From: WS-2 sp964650245
Lineage (GTDB): Bacteria > Eisenbacteria > RBG-16-71-46
Direction: 5' to 3'
Length of the DNA stretch: 53,983 bases
Assembly: GCA_964650245.1 (NCBI GenBank)
Contig: CAZYQK010000002.1
Coordinates: 1-53,983, forward strand
Part shown: positions 1-8,298 of the stretch, piece by piece
Layout of the letters: each line of letters opens with the position of its first letter
How positions within the stretch are numbered: position 1 is the first letter of the stretch
The notes under the pieces: model-generated
Database searches by the model: none
Told to the model about the DNA's origin: nothing
The model's input: the letters and a program-made list of their open reading frames with translations, nothing else
Program-made: the position numbers and the translations under genes

Positions 1-1087
1 GGTACTCGAGGATGCGCTCCTTGATCTTCTCGAGGCCGTAGTGGTCCTCGTTGAGCACCCCGCGCGCGCGCTTGGGATCGAGATCGTCCTCGGTCGCGAT
101 CGCCCACGGCATGTCGCACAGCCACTCGAGGTAGGTGCGCGACACCGTGTACTCGGCGGCCTGGGGCGGGATGCGCTGGAGCCGCGATAGCTCGCGATCG
201 GCCTCCTTGCGCACCTCGGGCGGCATCTGCGCCTTCTCGATCTTCGCCTTGAGCTCCTCGATCTCGCGCTGCGTGTCGTCGGTCTCGCCCAGCTCCTTGC
301 GGATCGCGTCCATCTGCTGGCGCAGCAGGAATTCCTTCTGGTGCTGGTCGATCGACTCACGCACCGTCTCCTGGATCTGCTGGCCGACCTCGAGCACCTG
401 GAGCTCGCGCGCCAGCACCTCGGTCAAGTGCGTGAGGCGCTGCTTGACGTCAAGCGTCTCGAGCAGCTTCTGCTTGTCCTCGGCGGGCAGGTCGAGCAGC
501 GAGGCGATGAAGTCGGCGACCCGCCCCGGGCCCTGCTGATTGCGCGCGGCGGCCGCGGCCTCGTCCGGCACGTTGGGCATGAGCGACACCACCCGCTCGA
601 ACTGGGAGACCACGGTCTTGACCAGCGCCTCGGTCTCGACGTCCTCGGCGACCGTCTCCGCCAGGCTCTCGACCCGCACCGTCAGGTAGGGCTCGTCGCT
701 CACCACCGCCTTGATGCGCACGCGCGCCACGCCCTGGATAAGCACCGAGAGTCGATCCTCGGCGACGCGCACCATGCGCAGCACCGTGCCCGCAGAGCCG
801 ACGTCGTAGAGATCGGTAGCACCCGGCTCCTCGAGCTGCCCGTCGCGCTGCGCCACCACCGCGATGGTGCGATCGCCGGCCATCACCGCGTTGAGCAGCG
901 CGATGCTCTTCGGGCGGCCGATGTTGAGCGGCAGGATGGCGAGCGGGAACAAGACGGTGTGCCGGACCGGGAGCACCGGCAGGTCGCGGTTGCCGGATCT
1001 CTTGAGCCGGATGATGGGAAAGGCCCGGGCCCTGGGCTTCCTGCGGTCGCGCTTCTGGTTCTTGTCGTTCTTGTCGCGCGTGGCCAT
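1..1087 (-). CDS. lon: Lon protease, N-terminal part (runs off left edge)
   Basis: ATP-dependent AAA+ serine protease that degrades misfolded and regulatory proteins in the cytoplasm. The 362 visible residues begin MATRDKNDKNQKRDRRKPRA, a basic tail, followed by the LON substrate-binding domain (LPVLPVRHTVLFPLAILPLN, about residues 37-230). A helical region follows (QHQKEFLLRQQMDAIRKELG) and then DDLDPKRARGVLNEDHYGLE, which in the family lies just before the Walker A loop. The ATPase and protease domains therefore lie outside the window. The ATG at 1087 overlaps the TGA of hsp20 by one base (TGATG), so translation is probably coupled. Family assignment is near certain; only completeness is unknown. 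Confidence 0.96.
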   Translation of the reverse strand, partial: MATRDKNDKNQKRDRRKPRARAFPIIRLKRSGNRDLPVLPVRHTVLFPLAILPLNIGRPKSIALLNAVMAGDRTIAVVAQRDGQLEEPGATDLYDVGSAGTVLRMVRVAEDRLSVLIQGVARVRIKAVVSDEPYLTVRVESLAETVAEDVETEALVKTVVSQFERVVSLMPNVPDEAAAAARNQQGPGRVADFIASLLDLPAEDKQKLLETLDVKQRLTHLTEVLARELQVLEVGQQIQETVRESIDQHQKEFLLRQQMDAIRKELGETDDTQREIEELKAKIEKAQMPPEVRKEADRELSRLQRIPPQAAEYTVSRTYLEWLCDMPWAIATEDDLDPKRARGVLNEDHYGLEKIKERILEY

Positions 1088-1533
1088 CAGTGGCCCTTCT
1101 TTTCCTGGATCGGGATCTCGGTCGGCCCCGCCACCGGCACCGGACGCACGTGAATCTCGAGCATGCCGTGGCGGTGGTGCGCCTCGATGCTGTCGGCATC
1201 GGCCTCCCACGGCAGCTCGATGGTGCGCAGGAAGTCTCCGAAATAGATCTCGGCGCGGTGGTAGTGCGCGCCGCCGGGCTCGATCGGCGGGCTGCGCCGC
1301 CCGGTCACCTCGAGCGTGCGGCCCCGGATCGTGACGCGCACGCTCTCGCGCGACACGCCGGCCAGCTCGAGCAGGACGCGCGCCTCGCACTCCGACACCA
1401 CCAGGTCGGCGGACGGCGTCCAGGTGGGCTCGGCGAAGTGGGACGAGGGATGGCGGTGATAGACCAGGTCGCGGAACAGGCGCTCGACCTCGCGCTGCAG
1501 GCTTTCGAGCGGATCGTCGGGGCTACGGCTCAT
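1087..1533 (-). CDS. Hsp20/alpha-crystallin family small heat-shock protein
   Basis: ATP-independent holdase chaperone that keeps unfolding proteins soluble. The 148 residues have the usual layout: a short N-terminal arm with an amphipathic helix (DDPLESLQREVERLFRDLVY), the alpha-crystallin domain (about 38-132) with LELAGVSRESVRVTIRGRTLEVTGRR, and a short tail. The family motif A-x-x-x-n-G-v-L appears as AHHRHGMLEI. The gene sits immediately upstream of lon with overlapping stop and start codons, a sensible pairing of a holdase with a protease. A 44-base leader separates a -35/-10 pair from the ATG. No CIRCE or other heat-shock operator was seen, so stress induction is inferred from function only. 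Confidence 0.93.
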   Translation of the reverse strand: MSRSPDDPLESLQREVERLFRDLVYHRHPSSHFAEPTWTPSADLVVSECEARVLLELAGVSRESVRVTIRGRTLEVTGRRSPPIEPGGAHYHRAEIYFGDFLRTIELPWEADADSIEAHHRHGMLEIHVRPVPVAGPTEIPIQEKKGH

Positions 1534-1583
1534 GGCAGGTCTCGAGGCGGCCCCGGTCTCATGGAGCGGCCGTTGACGGACGA

Positions 1584-1612
1584 AGCCTAGCGCAGGGCGG
1601 GGCGGCGCACAA
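1584..1612 (-). promoter_or_regulatory. Candidate sigma-70 promoter for hsp20-lon
   Basis: On the minus strand TTGTGC (1612-1607) and TAGGCT (1589-1584) are separated by 17 bases, predicting transcription from about 1577 and a 44-base leader before the hsp20 ATG at 1533. The call rests on hexamer match and spacing alone. Confidence 0.4.
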
Positions 1613-1644
1613 AGCGCGGGGTGGGGCGGGCGCGTGCGGCGGGG

Positions 1645-1827
1645 CTAGTACCCCTGCGTCCAGTTGTGCACGGTGCGCGTCATGGTGAGGCTGGCGATCC
1701 GGCAGCTCTCGAGGAACGCCGCCGAGTTGGGCCAGCCGTGCCTGCCGCAGGAGCACATCAGGCGGCCGCTGGGCTTCTCGACCACCGTGCAGGGCTTGTC
1801 GTCGTGGGTCTTGCAGAAGGGGCACAT
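1645..1827 (-). CDS. Small Cys-rich (probable zinc-binding) protein
   Basis: A 60-residue protein of unknown function. It begins MCPFCKTHDDKPCTVVEKPS and then has LMCSCGRHGW, giving a CxxC pair near the N-terminus and a CxC pair about 25 residues later, with extra Cys at residues 13 and 42. This spacing suits a small zinc-ribbon or treble-clef fold. AGGAG lies nine bases before the ATG (about 1836-1840), which supports translation. It stands alone between the hsp20 promoter and the divergent DUF1579 gene. It could also be a redox or metal-handling peptide. I do not recognise a named family. Confidence 0.6.
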   Translation of the reverse strand: MCPFCKTHDDKPCTVVEKPSGRLMCSCGRHGWPNSAAFLESCRIASLTMTRTVHNWTQGY

Positions 1828-1932
1828 GCTCGAATGCTCCTCTCGATACCGTCGGCGCAGAATAGCGCGCGGCGCGGCTCGGGCTCAAACCGGGCGTTCG
1901 GCCCGGCACACGCCGCGCTCGTCGGCGCCATG

Positions 1933-1961
1933 TTCGGACGCCCGGCACGGCCGGGTATGTT
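1933..1961 (+). promoter_or_regulatory. Candidate promoter for DUF1579 gene
   Basis: TTCGGA (1933-1938) and TATGTT (1956-1961) with a 17-base spacer, 43 bases upstream of the start codon. The -35 hexamer is weak. Confidence 0.3.
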
Positions 1962-2004
1962 TCGCGCCGCGAGTACAGGGTGCCGGTCAGAAGGAGGAGC
2001 CATC

Positions 2005-2469
2005 ATGGACATGCCGAAGCCGGGTGATGCGCATCGTCGCCTCGAAAAGCTGGTGGGCAAGTGGAGTGGCGAGGAGCGCCTCGCCCCGTCGCCGTGGGAT
2101 CCCGCGGGTGGCACCGCGGTCGGTCGCATGAACAACCGCCTCGCGCTCGACGGCTTCGTCGTGGTCCAGGACTACGAGCAGGAGCGCAACGGGACCGTCG
2201 GGTACCGCGGCCACGGCGTCTTCAGCTGGGACGCCACCGAGAGCCGCTACGTGCTTCACTGGTTCGACTCGATCGGAGCGCCGCCGAACGACTTTCGCGG
2301 AGGCTTCGAGGGCGACGTGCTGACCCTGACCGGCAAGCACGGGCCCGGCCAAGCTCGCGTCGTGTTCGATGTGCGCGAGCCCGGCCGCTACCGGTTTCGC
2401 ATGGAAGGGACGCAGGACGGGGCGAGCTGGATGACCTTCATGGAAGGGGACTACGCGAAGAAGTTGTAA
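2005..2469 (+). CDS. DUF1579 family protein
   Basis: A 154-residue soluble protein resembling the DUF1579 family, a lipocalin-like beta-barrel group of unknown substrate. Family-like elements are the N-terminal helix HRRLEKLVGKWSGEE, LALDGFVVVQDYEQ and GHGVFSWDATESRYVLHWFD, and the C-terminal strand SWMTFMEGDYAKK. There is no signal peptide. The start at 2005 is fixed by AAGGAGGAG at 1991-1999, five bases away. A longer upstream reading frame exists but lacks any ribosome site. The gene ends 15 bases before the convergent end of the RND-LolA fusion. Family membership is likely; function is unknown. Confidence 0.8.
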   Translation: MDMPKPGDAHRRLEKLVGKWSGEERLAPSPWDPAGGTAVGRMNNRLALDGFVVVQDYEQERNGTVGYRGHGVFSWDATESRYVLHWFDSIGAPPNDFRGGFEGDVLTLTGKHGPGQARVVFDVREPGRYRFRMEGTQDGASWMTFMEGDYAKKL

Positions 2470-2483
2470 AGCGGGCGCCCCGC

Positions 2484-5400
2484 CTACTCGGCTTCGATCT
2501 TCTCCCGCCTCAGCACCGCCTCGAGCCGCGGCAGAAACGGCCCCAGCCTGCCCGCCGGATCGAACAGCGTCGCGGGCGGACGTTTCCGCAGGCGCCAGTA
2601 TCGGTAGTCGATCACCGACGACATGTTGAGCTGAACCTGATCGAGCTTCACGCGCTTCGGCAGCCACAGGTCACCGAAACGAGTGGCCTCGAGCACCGCG
2701 TAGCGCTTGACGGGACGCAGGTCGGGGTCCGCGAACTCGATGCGCGCGACCAGCCGCCGCGCGCGATCGATCCCGATCCGAAGCCGCCCGTAGCCCAGGT
2801 GCTTGCGCAGCGAGTCGGCGACCGGCGTGGCCACGATCCAGAGCGTGTCGTCGCTCGAATCGCGGGCCGCGGAGTCGCTCTCGAAGCGATAGAGGCTGGT
2901 CGGGATGTAGCCGCGCGAGTCGAGGTAGCTGAGCGTGGTACCCGGCACCAGGAGCCTGAGCCCCGCGGCGCTCACCCGCCACATGCTCCTGAACGAGGGC
3001 AGGAAGAGCCACGTCGAATCGGCCTCGCGCGGCGCGTCGAAGCGCATGAGCAGGGTGGCGCCCTTCATGGTCTCGGGGCTCATGAAGGTGTAGATCAGGT
3101 GCCCCGCGTCCGGGTCGCGGGCGAGCACGCCCCAGCTCGAGCGCTCGAGCACCTGCCCGGAGGAGTACGTCGTGTGCACGTCCATGCGCAGCGCGCGCGG
3201 CGTGCGCAGGAACTCGCGCTCGAGCGAGCGCATGAACTGTTCCGCGGCCGGGCCACTCGCGGCGCCCGTATCGCGCGCCGCCTCTCGGACGGCCGCGGCT
3301 TCGGCACGCACCGGCCACAGCAGCAGCAGCACGAGCGGCGCGGCCTTCAAGCCCCGCACCAGCCACGGCAGGAAGACCAGTGTCGCGGCGTAGCAGCCGA
3401 ACATCGCGGCCGCCAGCAGCAGCCCGAGATTCCGGTTGGGCGGGATGCGCGAGAGCGTGAGCGCCAGGAATCCCAGCGTCACCACCAGCGCGTTCCAGCG
3501 GATGGCGCGCCCGGTGCGCGCGAGCGTGGCCTCCAGCGCCAGGCGCAGCGATTCGCGGCGGGCGACCTCGATCCGGTACTGGTAGACGAAGTGCAGAGCG
3601 AAGTCCACGCCCACCCCGACCGCGAGCCCCGCGAACATGCTGGTGGCGATCCCGAGCGGAACGCGCGCGTAGCCCATCGCGCCGAACAGCGCCAGCGCGG
3701 TGGCGCTCACCGGCACCAGCGCGATCCACGCCGCGCGGCCGCGCGGGTAGACCAGCCACAGCAGGAGCCCGATGCCGAGCAGGCTCCAGCCGATCGAGCG
3801 CAGCTGGTTCACGACGATGGCGCGCACCACCTCGAGCGCCACCGGCAGGTCGCCGCTCACGTGCGTCTTCGCATGCGCAGCTTCGAGCAGCGGCGTCAGC
3901 GCGCGCTCCAGGTAGCGCCGGAGTGAATCCGCGCGCTGGTAGTTGGGGCTGTTGACGAAGATGCGCGCCCGCGCCCGCGCGCCGTCGCGGGTGAGGAGCT
4001 GGTGGAGCCCGCCGGCGTCGGGCGAAGACTCTGCGATCGCCACCAGCTCGCCGATCTGGCCCGGCTCGAGGCCCGCGAGCGGCTCCTCGCGGCCCAGCGT
4101 GCGCTCGATCTGGCCGAGCGGCTCGAGGTAGCTGAGCACGCCGCCTGCGTGCGGGGCGCCGCGCGCGACGCGCGCCACGTCGCTCATGAGCCCCGCGCCC
4201 TCCGGACCCAGGAATCGCCCGGGCTCGGCTTCCAGCACCACGTCGAAGCGATAGCTCCCCCAGAATCGCGCGTTGAACTCGCGGTCGGCGGCGACCAGCG
4301 GTGTCGCGGGGTCGAAGTTGTCCATCCACGCGTCCTGGACGCGCAGCCTGAACGGCCCCGGCACGCAGAGCGCGAGCACCAGTATTCCCAACACGAAGAC
4401 GCGCTTCGGCGCGCGGGCCACCGCGGCCTCGAACCCGGTCAAAGCGTGCAGGTCGCGAACCCGCCCGATGCGCACGGTGCGGAACCACGAGAGCGGCAGC
4501 AGCATGGCGAGCGCGGGCATGAAGCTGAAGGACAGCAGCATCGCGAGCAGGATGCCGGCGCCGGCGGCGAGGCCAAACGCGCGCAGCGGCTCGATCGAGG
4601 CCGAGAGGAACGAGAGGAAGCCGATCGCGGTGGTGACGGCGGCGCCGATGATGGGCCAGCGCACGTCGCGCAGTCCGGCGAGCAGCGCTTCGCGCAGGCG
4701 CTCGCGCGTCGGCGCGGCGCCGGTCGTAGCACCCGTGGCAAGCTCGTCCTGCACGCGCTCCAGCACGTGGATTTCGTCGGTAATCGCGGTGGACATGAGG
4801 ATCACGGGCAGGATGGTGGTGACGAGCGTGATCGGCAGGCCGAGGTATCCCATCGCGCCGAAGGTCCAGGCCAGCACCACCAGTGCCTCGGTCATGGGCA
4901 GCACCACGCCCGCGATCGAGCGCAGGCTCACCAGTAGCAGCAGCCCCATGAGCGCGATCATGAGCGGGACGAACGCCGCGAGGTCGGCGAGCACCAGGGC
5001 GCCGAGCTTCACTTCCGCCACCAGCGGGCCCGTGAGCCGCAGGTCGAACTCGCCGGTGCGGCGCTCGGAGGCCCAGCGCTCGAGCCGCGCGACGAACGCC
5101 GGCCGCCGCTCGCCGCTCGCCATCGAGACGTAGATCGCGGCGGCACGCCCATCGCGGGCGAGCAGCAGCCCATCCACGACCGGCTTCGTGCGCAGCCGCT
5201 CGAGCGTCGCGGCGAGCCGCGCGGGATCGTCCGGCACGCCGTCGAGCAGCGAGCCGATGGCCATCGCGCCGCCCTCGGAGCGCACGTCGAGCAGCGAGGC
5301 GATCGAAAGCGTCTGCGACCCGCTCACGCCCGGCAGCGCGACCAGCGAGCGGTGTGCGCCGGAGATGAATTCGAGGCCGGCGCGCGATGCCAGCGCCGGG

Positions 5401-5627
5401 CCTCCCGCGTGCGCGGTGACGAGGACGATCACCTGCTTCGGATCGTCGAAGGCCCGCTCGTCGGCCTCGCTGCGCTCGACCGTGGCGTTCCCGAGCGGGT
5501 AGATCGAAGCGCCGTCGGTCTTGAGCTCGAGCCGGGAGAGGCCGAGCCCGAGCGCCAGCGTGAGCACCAGCGTCGCCAGCACCCAGCGCCTGGGCTGCGC
5601 GAGCGCCAGGGCGATCAGTCGGGTCAT
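2484..5627 (-). CDS. MMPL/RND-family exporter fused to a C-terminal LolA-like domain
   Basis: A 1047-residue membrane protein. Residues 1-780 form an RND/MMPL permease of the hopanoid/lipid-export type: an N-terminal membrane helix (RWVLATLVLTLALGLGLS), a periplasmic loop, a first helical bundle, a second large loop, and a second bundle ending GVGVDFALHFVYQYR. Residues about 790-1047 (FMRSLEREFLRTPRALRMDV onward) match the LolA-like 'outer membrane lipoprotein-sorting protein' domain, usually a separate secreted protein encoded beside such permeases. At the junction LKAAPLVLLLLWPVRAEA looks like a signal peptide, and residue 760 is a TTG codon (3350-3348) that could in principle initiate. The start ATG at 5627 is chosen because an RND helix follows directly and it lies four bases after the upstream stop. 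It probably moves lipid between the two membranes. Confidence 0.88.
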   Translation of the reverse strand: MTRLIALALAQPRRWVLATLVLTLALGLGLSRLELKTDGASIYPLGNATVERSEADERAFDDPKQVIVLVTAHAGGPALASRAGLEFISGAHRSLVALPGVSGSQTLSIASLLDVRSEGGAMAIGSLLDGVPDDPARLAATLERLRTKPVVDGLLLARDGRAAAIYVSMASGERRPAFVARLERWASERRTGEFDLRLTGPLVAEVKLGALVLADLAAFVPLMIALMGLLLLVSLRSIAGVVLPMTEALVVLAWTFGAMGYLGLPITLVTTILPVILMSTAITDEIHVLERVQDELATGATTGAAPTRERLREALLAGLRDVRWPIIGAAVTTAIGFLSFLSASIEPLRAFGLAAGAGILLAMLLSFSFMPALAMLLPLSWFRTVRIGRVRDLHALTGFEAAVARAPKRVFVLGILVLALCVPGPFRLRVQDAWMDNFDPATPLVAADREFNARFWGSYRFDVVLEAEPGRFLGPEGAGLMSDVARVARGAPHAGGVLSYLEPLGQIERTLGREEPLAGLEPGQIGELVAIAESSPDAGGLHQLLTRDGARARARIFVNSPNYQRADSLRRYLERALTPLLEAAHAKTHVSGDLPVALEVVRAIVVNQLRSIGWSLLGIGLLLWLVYPRGRAAWIALVPVSATALALFGAMGYARVPLGIATSMFAGLAVGVGVDFALHFVYQYRIEVARRESLRLALEATLARTGRAIRWNALVVTLGFLALTLSRIPPNRNLGLLLAAAMFGCYAATLVFLPWLVRGLKAAPLVLLLLWPVRAEAAAVREAARDTGAASGPAAEQFMRSLEREFLRTPRALRMDVHTTYSSGQVLERSSWGVLARDPDAGHLIYTFMSPETMKGATLLMRFDAPREADSTWLFLPSFRSMWRVSAAGLRLLVPGTTLSYLDSRGYIPTSLYRFESDSAARDSSDDTLWIVATPVADSLRKHLGYGRLRIGIDRARRLVARIEFADPDLRPVKRYAVLEATRFGDLWLPKRVKLDQVQLNMSSVIDYRYWRLRKRPPATLFDPAGRLGPFLPRLEAVLRREKIEAE

Positions 5628-5631
5628 GCGG

Positions 5632-6960
5632 TCAGAGCGCGAGGCCGACCTCGGCCACCACGTCGTGCGAGACGGCGTTCGCGCGCGCGATGCGCGCGTA
5701 GACGTCGGCACTCCGCGTGCGGTGGCGCGGCCGGTCGGGATGGTCAAAGTCCACGCGGTAGAGTCCGAAGCGGCCCCGGTAGCCGTCGGCCCACTCGAAG
5801 TTGTCGAGCAGCGACCAGTGAAAGTAGCCGAGCACCTGGACGCCGCGCTCGAGCGCGCGGCCCATGTGGAGCAGGTGCTCGACCAGCGCCCGGGGCCGGA
5901 ACGCGTCGCGCGCGTCCGCGAATCCGTTCTCGGTGACGAACACCGGCAGGCCGAGCCGGCCGACGCGCACCAGCGCCTGCTCGAACCCGCGCGGATGGAT
6001 CTCCCAGCCCAGGTCGTTGCGTGGAGCGCCGCGCCGCGTGACGTGCGAATCGGGCGCGAACATGCGCACCTTCCAGCGGGTGTAGTAGTTGAGCCCGAGC
6101 CAGTCGAGGCTCCCCTTCAGTTCGGGCACGCGACGCTTGACCGCAGGCGCCCCGGGGATCGAGAGCTCGATGTCGCCCGTGACCGGCGCCCGCAACACGG
6201 CCTCGTTGAAGACCGCGTCCTCGATATACGCCCGCAGCGCATCGAGCGGAAACCACCAGCGGTCCGATTCGAGCTGCGGCAGGTGCTTGGCGAACCCCAC
6301 CCTCGCGGGGTGGCCGTCGCCGTCGGCGTCGGTGCGATCTTCCTGGTGGATGATGCGGTAGGCGAGGCCGTGCGCCTCGAGCTGATGCCCGATCACCTGG
6401 AGCGCGGCGCCGTCGTCGCGCTTGCCGGGCGGCCACACGCCCTCGGACCAGCCGCGGAAGGCGAAGACCTCGGGCTCGTTCACCGTGCACCACCAGTCCA
6501 CCTCGCCCCCGAACTCGCGCGCGCAGAAGCGCGTGAAGGCGCAGAACTGATCCACCGTCTCGCGGTTCTCCCAGCCGCCGCGATCCGCGATCCACACCGG
6601 ATTGGTGAAGTGGTGGAGCGTGACGAGCGGCATGAGACCGTGGCGCTGAAGCGAGGCGAGCACCGCGTGGTAGTGCGCAACCGCCGCGGCGTCGATTTTT
6701 CCACGCTCCGGCTCGATCCGGCTCCACTCGAGCGAGAGCCGGTGCGCGTTGTGCCCGTCGGCGGCGGCCAGCGCGAAGTCCCGGTCGAAGAGTTCCCAGT
6801 GGCGGCAAGCCGCGCCGCTCACCGCTCCACCGTGGATCTTTCCCGGCAGCTGCTCGAAGCGCCACCAGTCGTTGCGGTCGTTCCCGCCTTCCACCTGGTG
6901 CGCGGAAGTCGCGCACCCCCAGCGGAAGCCGTCGGGAAAGCGGCGGACCACGCTGGTCAT
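5632..6960 (-). CDS. GH1 family beta-glucosidase
   Basis: A 442-residue cytoplasmic glycoside hydrolase of family 1, which hydrolyses beta-glucosides or beta-galactosides by a retaining mechanism. The (beta/alpha)8 barrel landmarks are present in order: HQVEGG near residue 21, HRLSLEWSRIEPERG, the acid/base motif TVNEPE with Glu162, GLNYYTRWKVRM, the nucleophile motif VTENG with Glu344, and the aglycone-site motif WSLLDNFEWADGY. Length is normal for the family (440-460) and there is no signal peptide. It is the middle gene of a tight three-gene operon: 7 bases after the CMD-like gene and 4 bases before the RND-LolA fusion. The substrate cannot be read from sequence. Confidence 0.95.
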   Translation of the reverse strand: MTSVVRRFPDGFRWGCATSAHQVEGGNDRNDWWRFEQLPGKIHGGAVSGAACRHWELFDRDFALAAADGHNAHRLSLEWSRIEPERGKIDAAAVAHYHAVLASLQRHGLMPLVTLHHFTNPVWIADRGGWENRETVDQFCAFTRFCAREFGGEVDWWCTVNEPEVFAFRGWSEGVWPPGKRDDGAALQVIGHQLEAHGLAYRIIHQEDRTDADGDGHPARVGFAKHLPQLESDRWWFPLDALRAYIEDAVFNEAVLRAPVTGDIELSIPGAPAVKRRVPELKGSLDWLGLNYYTRWKVRMFAPDSHVTRRGAPRNDLGWEIHPRGFEQALVRVGRLGLPVFVTENGFADARDAFRPRALVEHLLHMGRALERGVQVLGYFHWSLLDNFEWADGYRGRFGLYRVDFDHPDRPRHRTRSADVYARIARANAVSHDVVAEVGLAL

Positions 6961-6967
6961 GCGCGAT

Positions 6968-7288
6968 TCAGGGCTGCCGCTTCGACAGCTCGTCCTCGAT
7001 CATGGCGCGGACCGCCATGGCCTGAGGGAAGCCGAGCGTGGTGATGCCGAGAATCCCGACGTGGCGGATGGCCTCGGGCGTGGCGCCGGCATCCAGCGCG
7101 CGGCGCACGTGGCTGTGGATCGCGCCCTCGATGCGCGCGCCGGCGGCGAGCGCCAGCTTCACCAGCTCGCACTCGGCGGGCCCGAGCGGCCCCGCGGCCC
7201 GCGTGGCCTCGCCCAGCGCTTCGTAGGCCTCGACCACCCGCGGGTGCGACTCGCGGAACGCGGCGTAGAACGACGGCGGCTTCGACAT
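6968..7288 (-). CDS. Carboxymuconolactone decarboxylase-like (AhpD-fold) protein
   Basis: A 106-residue all-helical CMD-domain protein. The core GARIEGAIHSHVRRALDAGA followed by TPEAIRHV matches the CMD family. The CxxC pair that gives AhpD its peroxidase activity is absent: the only Cys is in PAECELVKLA. A redox role is therefore unlikely and a decarboxylase-like or other role cannot be assigned. The start at 7288 is set by AAGGAGG five bases upstream. The longer open frame upstream reads low-complexity Arg-rich sequence and is rejected. It is the first gene of the operon with the beta-glucosidase and the RND-LolA fusion. Confidence 0.85.
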   Translation of the reverse strand: MSKPPSFYAAFRESHPRVVEAYEALGEATRAAGPLGPAECELVKLALAAGARIEGAIHSHVRRALDAGATPEAIRHVGILGITTLGFPQAMAVRAMIEDELSKRQP

Positions 7289-7373
7289 GGACGCCTCCTT
7301 TGCCGTGGGGCGGGCGTGGCCGCGAGCGACGCGGCGCCTTCGCCTGCGCGCGCCCGACGCGCGGGCCGCAGGG

Positions 7374-7379
7374 TAACAT
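7374..7379 (+). promoter_or_regulatory. -10 box for a leaderless alpha/beta hydrolase mRNA
   Basis: TAACAT ends seven bases before the GTG at 7386, so predicted +1 is the first base of the start codon. No Shine-Dalgarno sequence is present. Confidence 0.45.
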
Positions 7380-7385
7380 GGGGCC

Positions 7386-8267
7386 GTGCGTGGAATCGCG
7401 GTGCATCTCGGCGAGGGTTGGAAGCGCGCGGCCGATCCGGCGTGGCTCGAGGGCTGGACGCCGCGGCCCTTCGAGCTTCCCGGCGGGGCGACCGAGGTGG
7501 TCGTCATGGGCGAGGGACCGCCGCTGCTCCTGCTGCCGCCGCTGCCCGGCTACAAGGAGGCGTACGTCGCGTGCGCGGCGCTGCTCGCGCGCCGCTTCCG
7601 CGTCGTGACCTTCGACCTGCGCGCGGTGTTCGACCGGCGCCCGCGCTGGGAGACTCTGCTCGACGACCTCGGGCGCGTCGTCGACGCGTTCGCGCCCGGC
7701 CGCGCCGGCGTCGTGGGCCATTCGCTCGGCGGGGCGCTGGCCCAGCGCTGGGCGCTGGCGCAACCGGAGCGGGTCTCGGCGCTCGTGCTCTCGAGCGCGT
7801 TCGCGCGGGTCACGACGCCGCGCTCGCACTGGCGCGCGCGCTACCTGGAGCAGCCGCTGGTGCTCGCCGCGCTGCGCTGGCTGCCGGAGGCCCGGGCGCT
7901 TCGCTACGCCCGCGCGCTGGCCGCGCGCGGCGGCTGGGTGTTCGATCCGCGCTGCGACGAGCGCGTGCTCGAGCTGGTGCGCCACGCGGCACGGAACGTG
8001 TCCATCCGCCTCGCGCTGCAGCGCGTGTCGCTCGCGCTCGAGCACGACACGCGCGCCGAGCTGCCGCGAATCTCGTGTCCCACGCTGGTCGTGGTCGGCG
8101 AGCGAGAGACCGCCTTCGCGCGCGCGGCGGCGGACGAGTTGATGAGCCTCATCCCGGGTGCGGAGCGCGCCGAATCGCCAGGTGTCGGCCACTTGCACCC
8201 GCTCTCGAATGCGACGTGGTTCGCGGAGATAATCGGGGCGTGGGCGGGGGAGAGGCTCCGGACTTGA
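7386..8267 (+). CDS. Alpha/beta-fold hydrolase
   Basis: A 293-residue cytoplasmic serine hydrolase. It has the oxyanion strand LLLLPPLPGYKEAY, the nucleophile elbow GHSLGG with Ser113, a helical cap region (about 130-200), and a C-terminal GVGHLHPL whose His269 is the likely catalytic base. The acid residue probably follows the strand TLVVVGERET, but I cannot fix which one. Substrate is unknown; esterase, lactonase or haloperoxidase-like activities all fit. The start is a GTG at 7386 without a ribosome site and with a -10 box placed for leaderless transcription. It is divergent from the CMD operon. Confidence 0.88.
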   Translation: MRGIAVHLGEGWKRAADPAWLEGWTPRPFELPGGATEVVVMGEGPPLLLLPPLPGYKEAYVACAALLARRFRVVTFDLRAVFDRRPRWETLLDDLGRVVDAFAPGRAGVVGHSLGGALAQRWALAQPERVSALVLSSAFARVTTPRSHWRARYLEQPLVLAALRWLPEARALRYARALAARGGWVFDPRCDERVLELVRHAARNVSIRLALQRVSLALEHDTRAELPRISCPTLVVVGERETAFARAAADELMSLIPGAERAESPGVGHLHPLSNATWFAEIIGAWAGERLRT

Positions 8268-8298
8268 AGCCGCCCCGCGATGGTGCCACGCTTTACCC

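Noticed and set aside
2061..3926. 621-codon plus-strand open frame over DUF1579 and the RND-LolA gene
   Set aside because: Arg/Ala/Gln-rich low-complexity translation with no motif; it is the antisense shadow of a well-supported gene.
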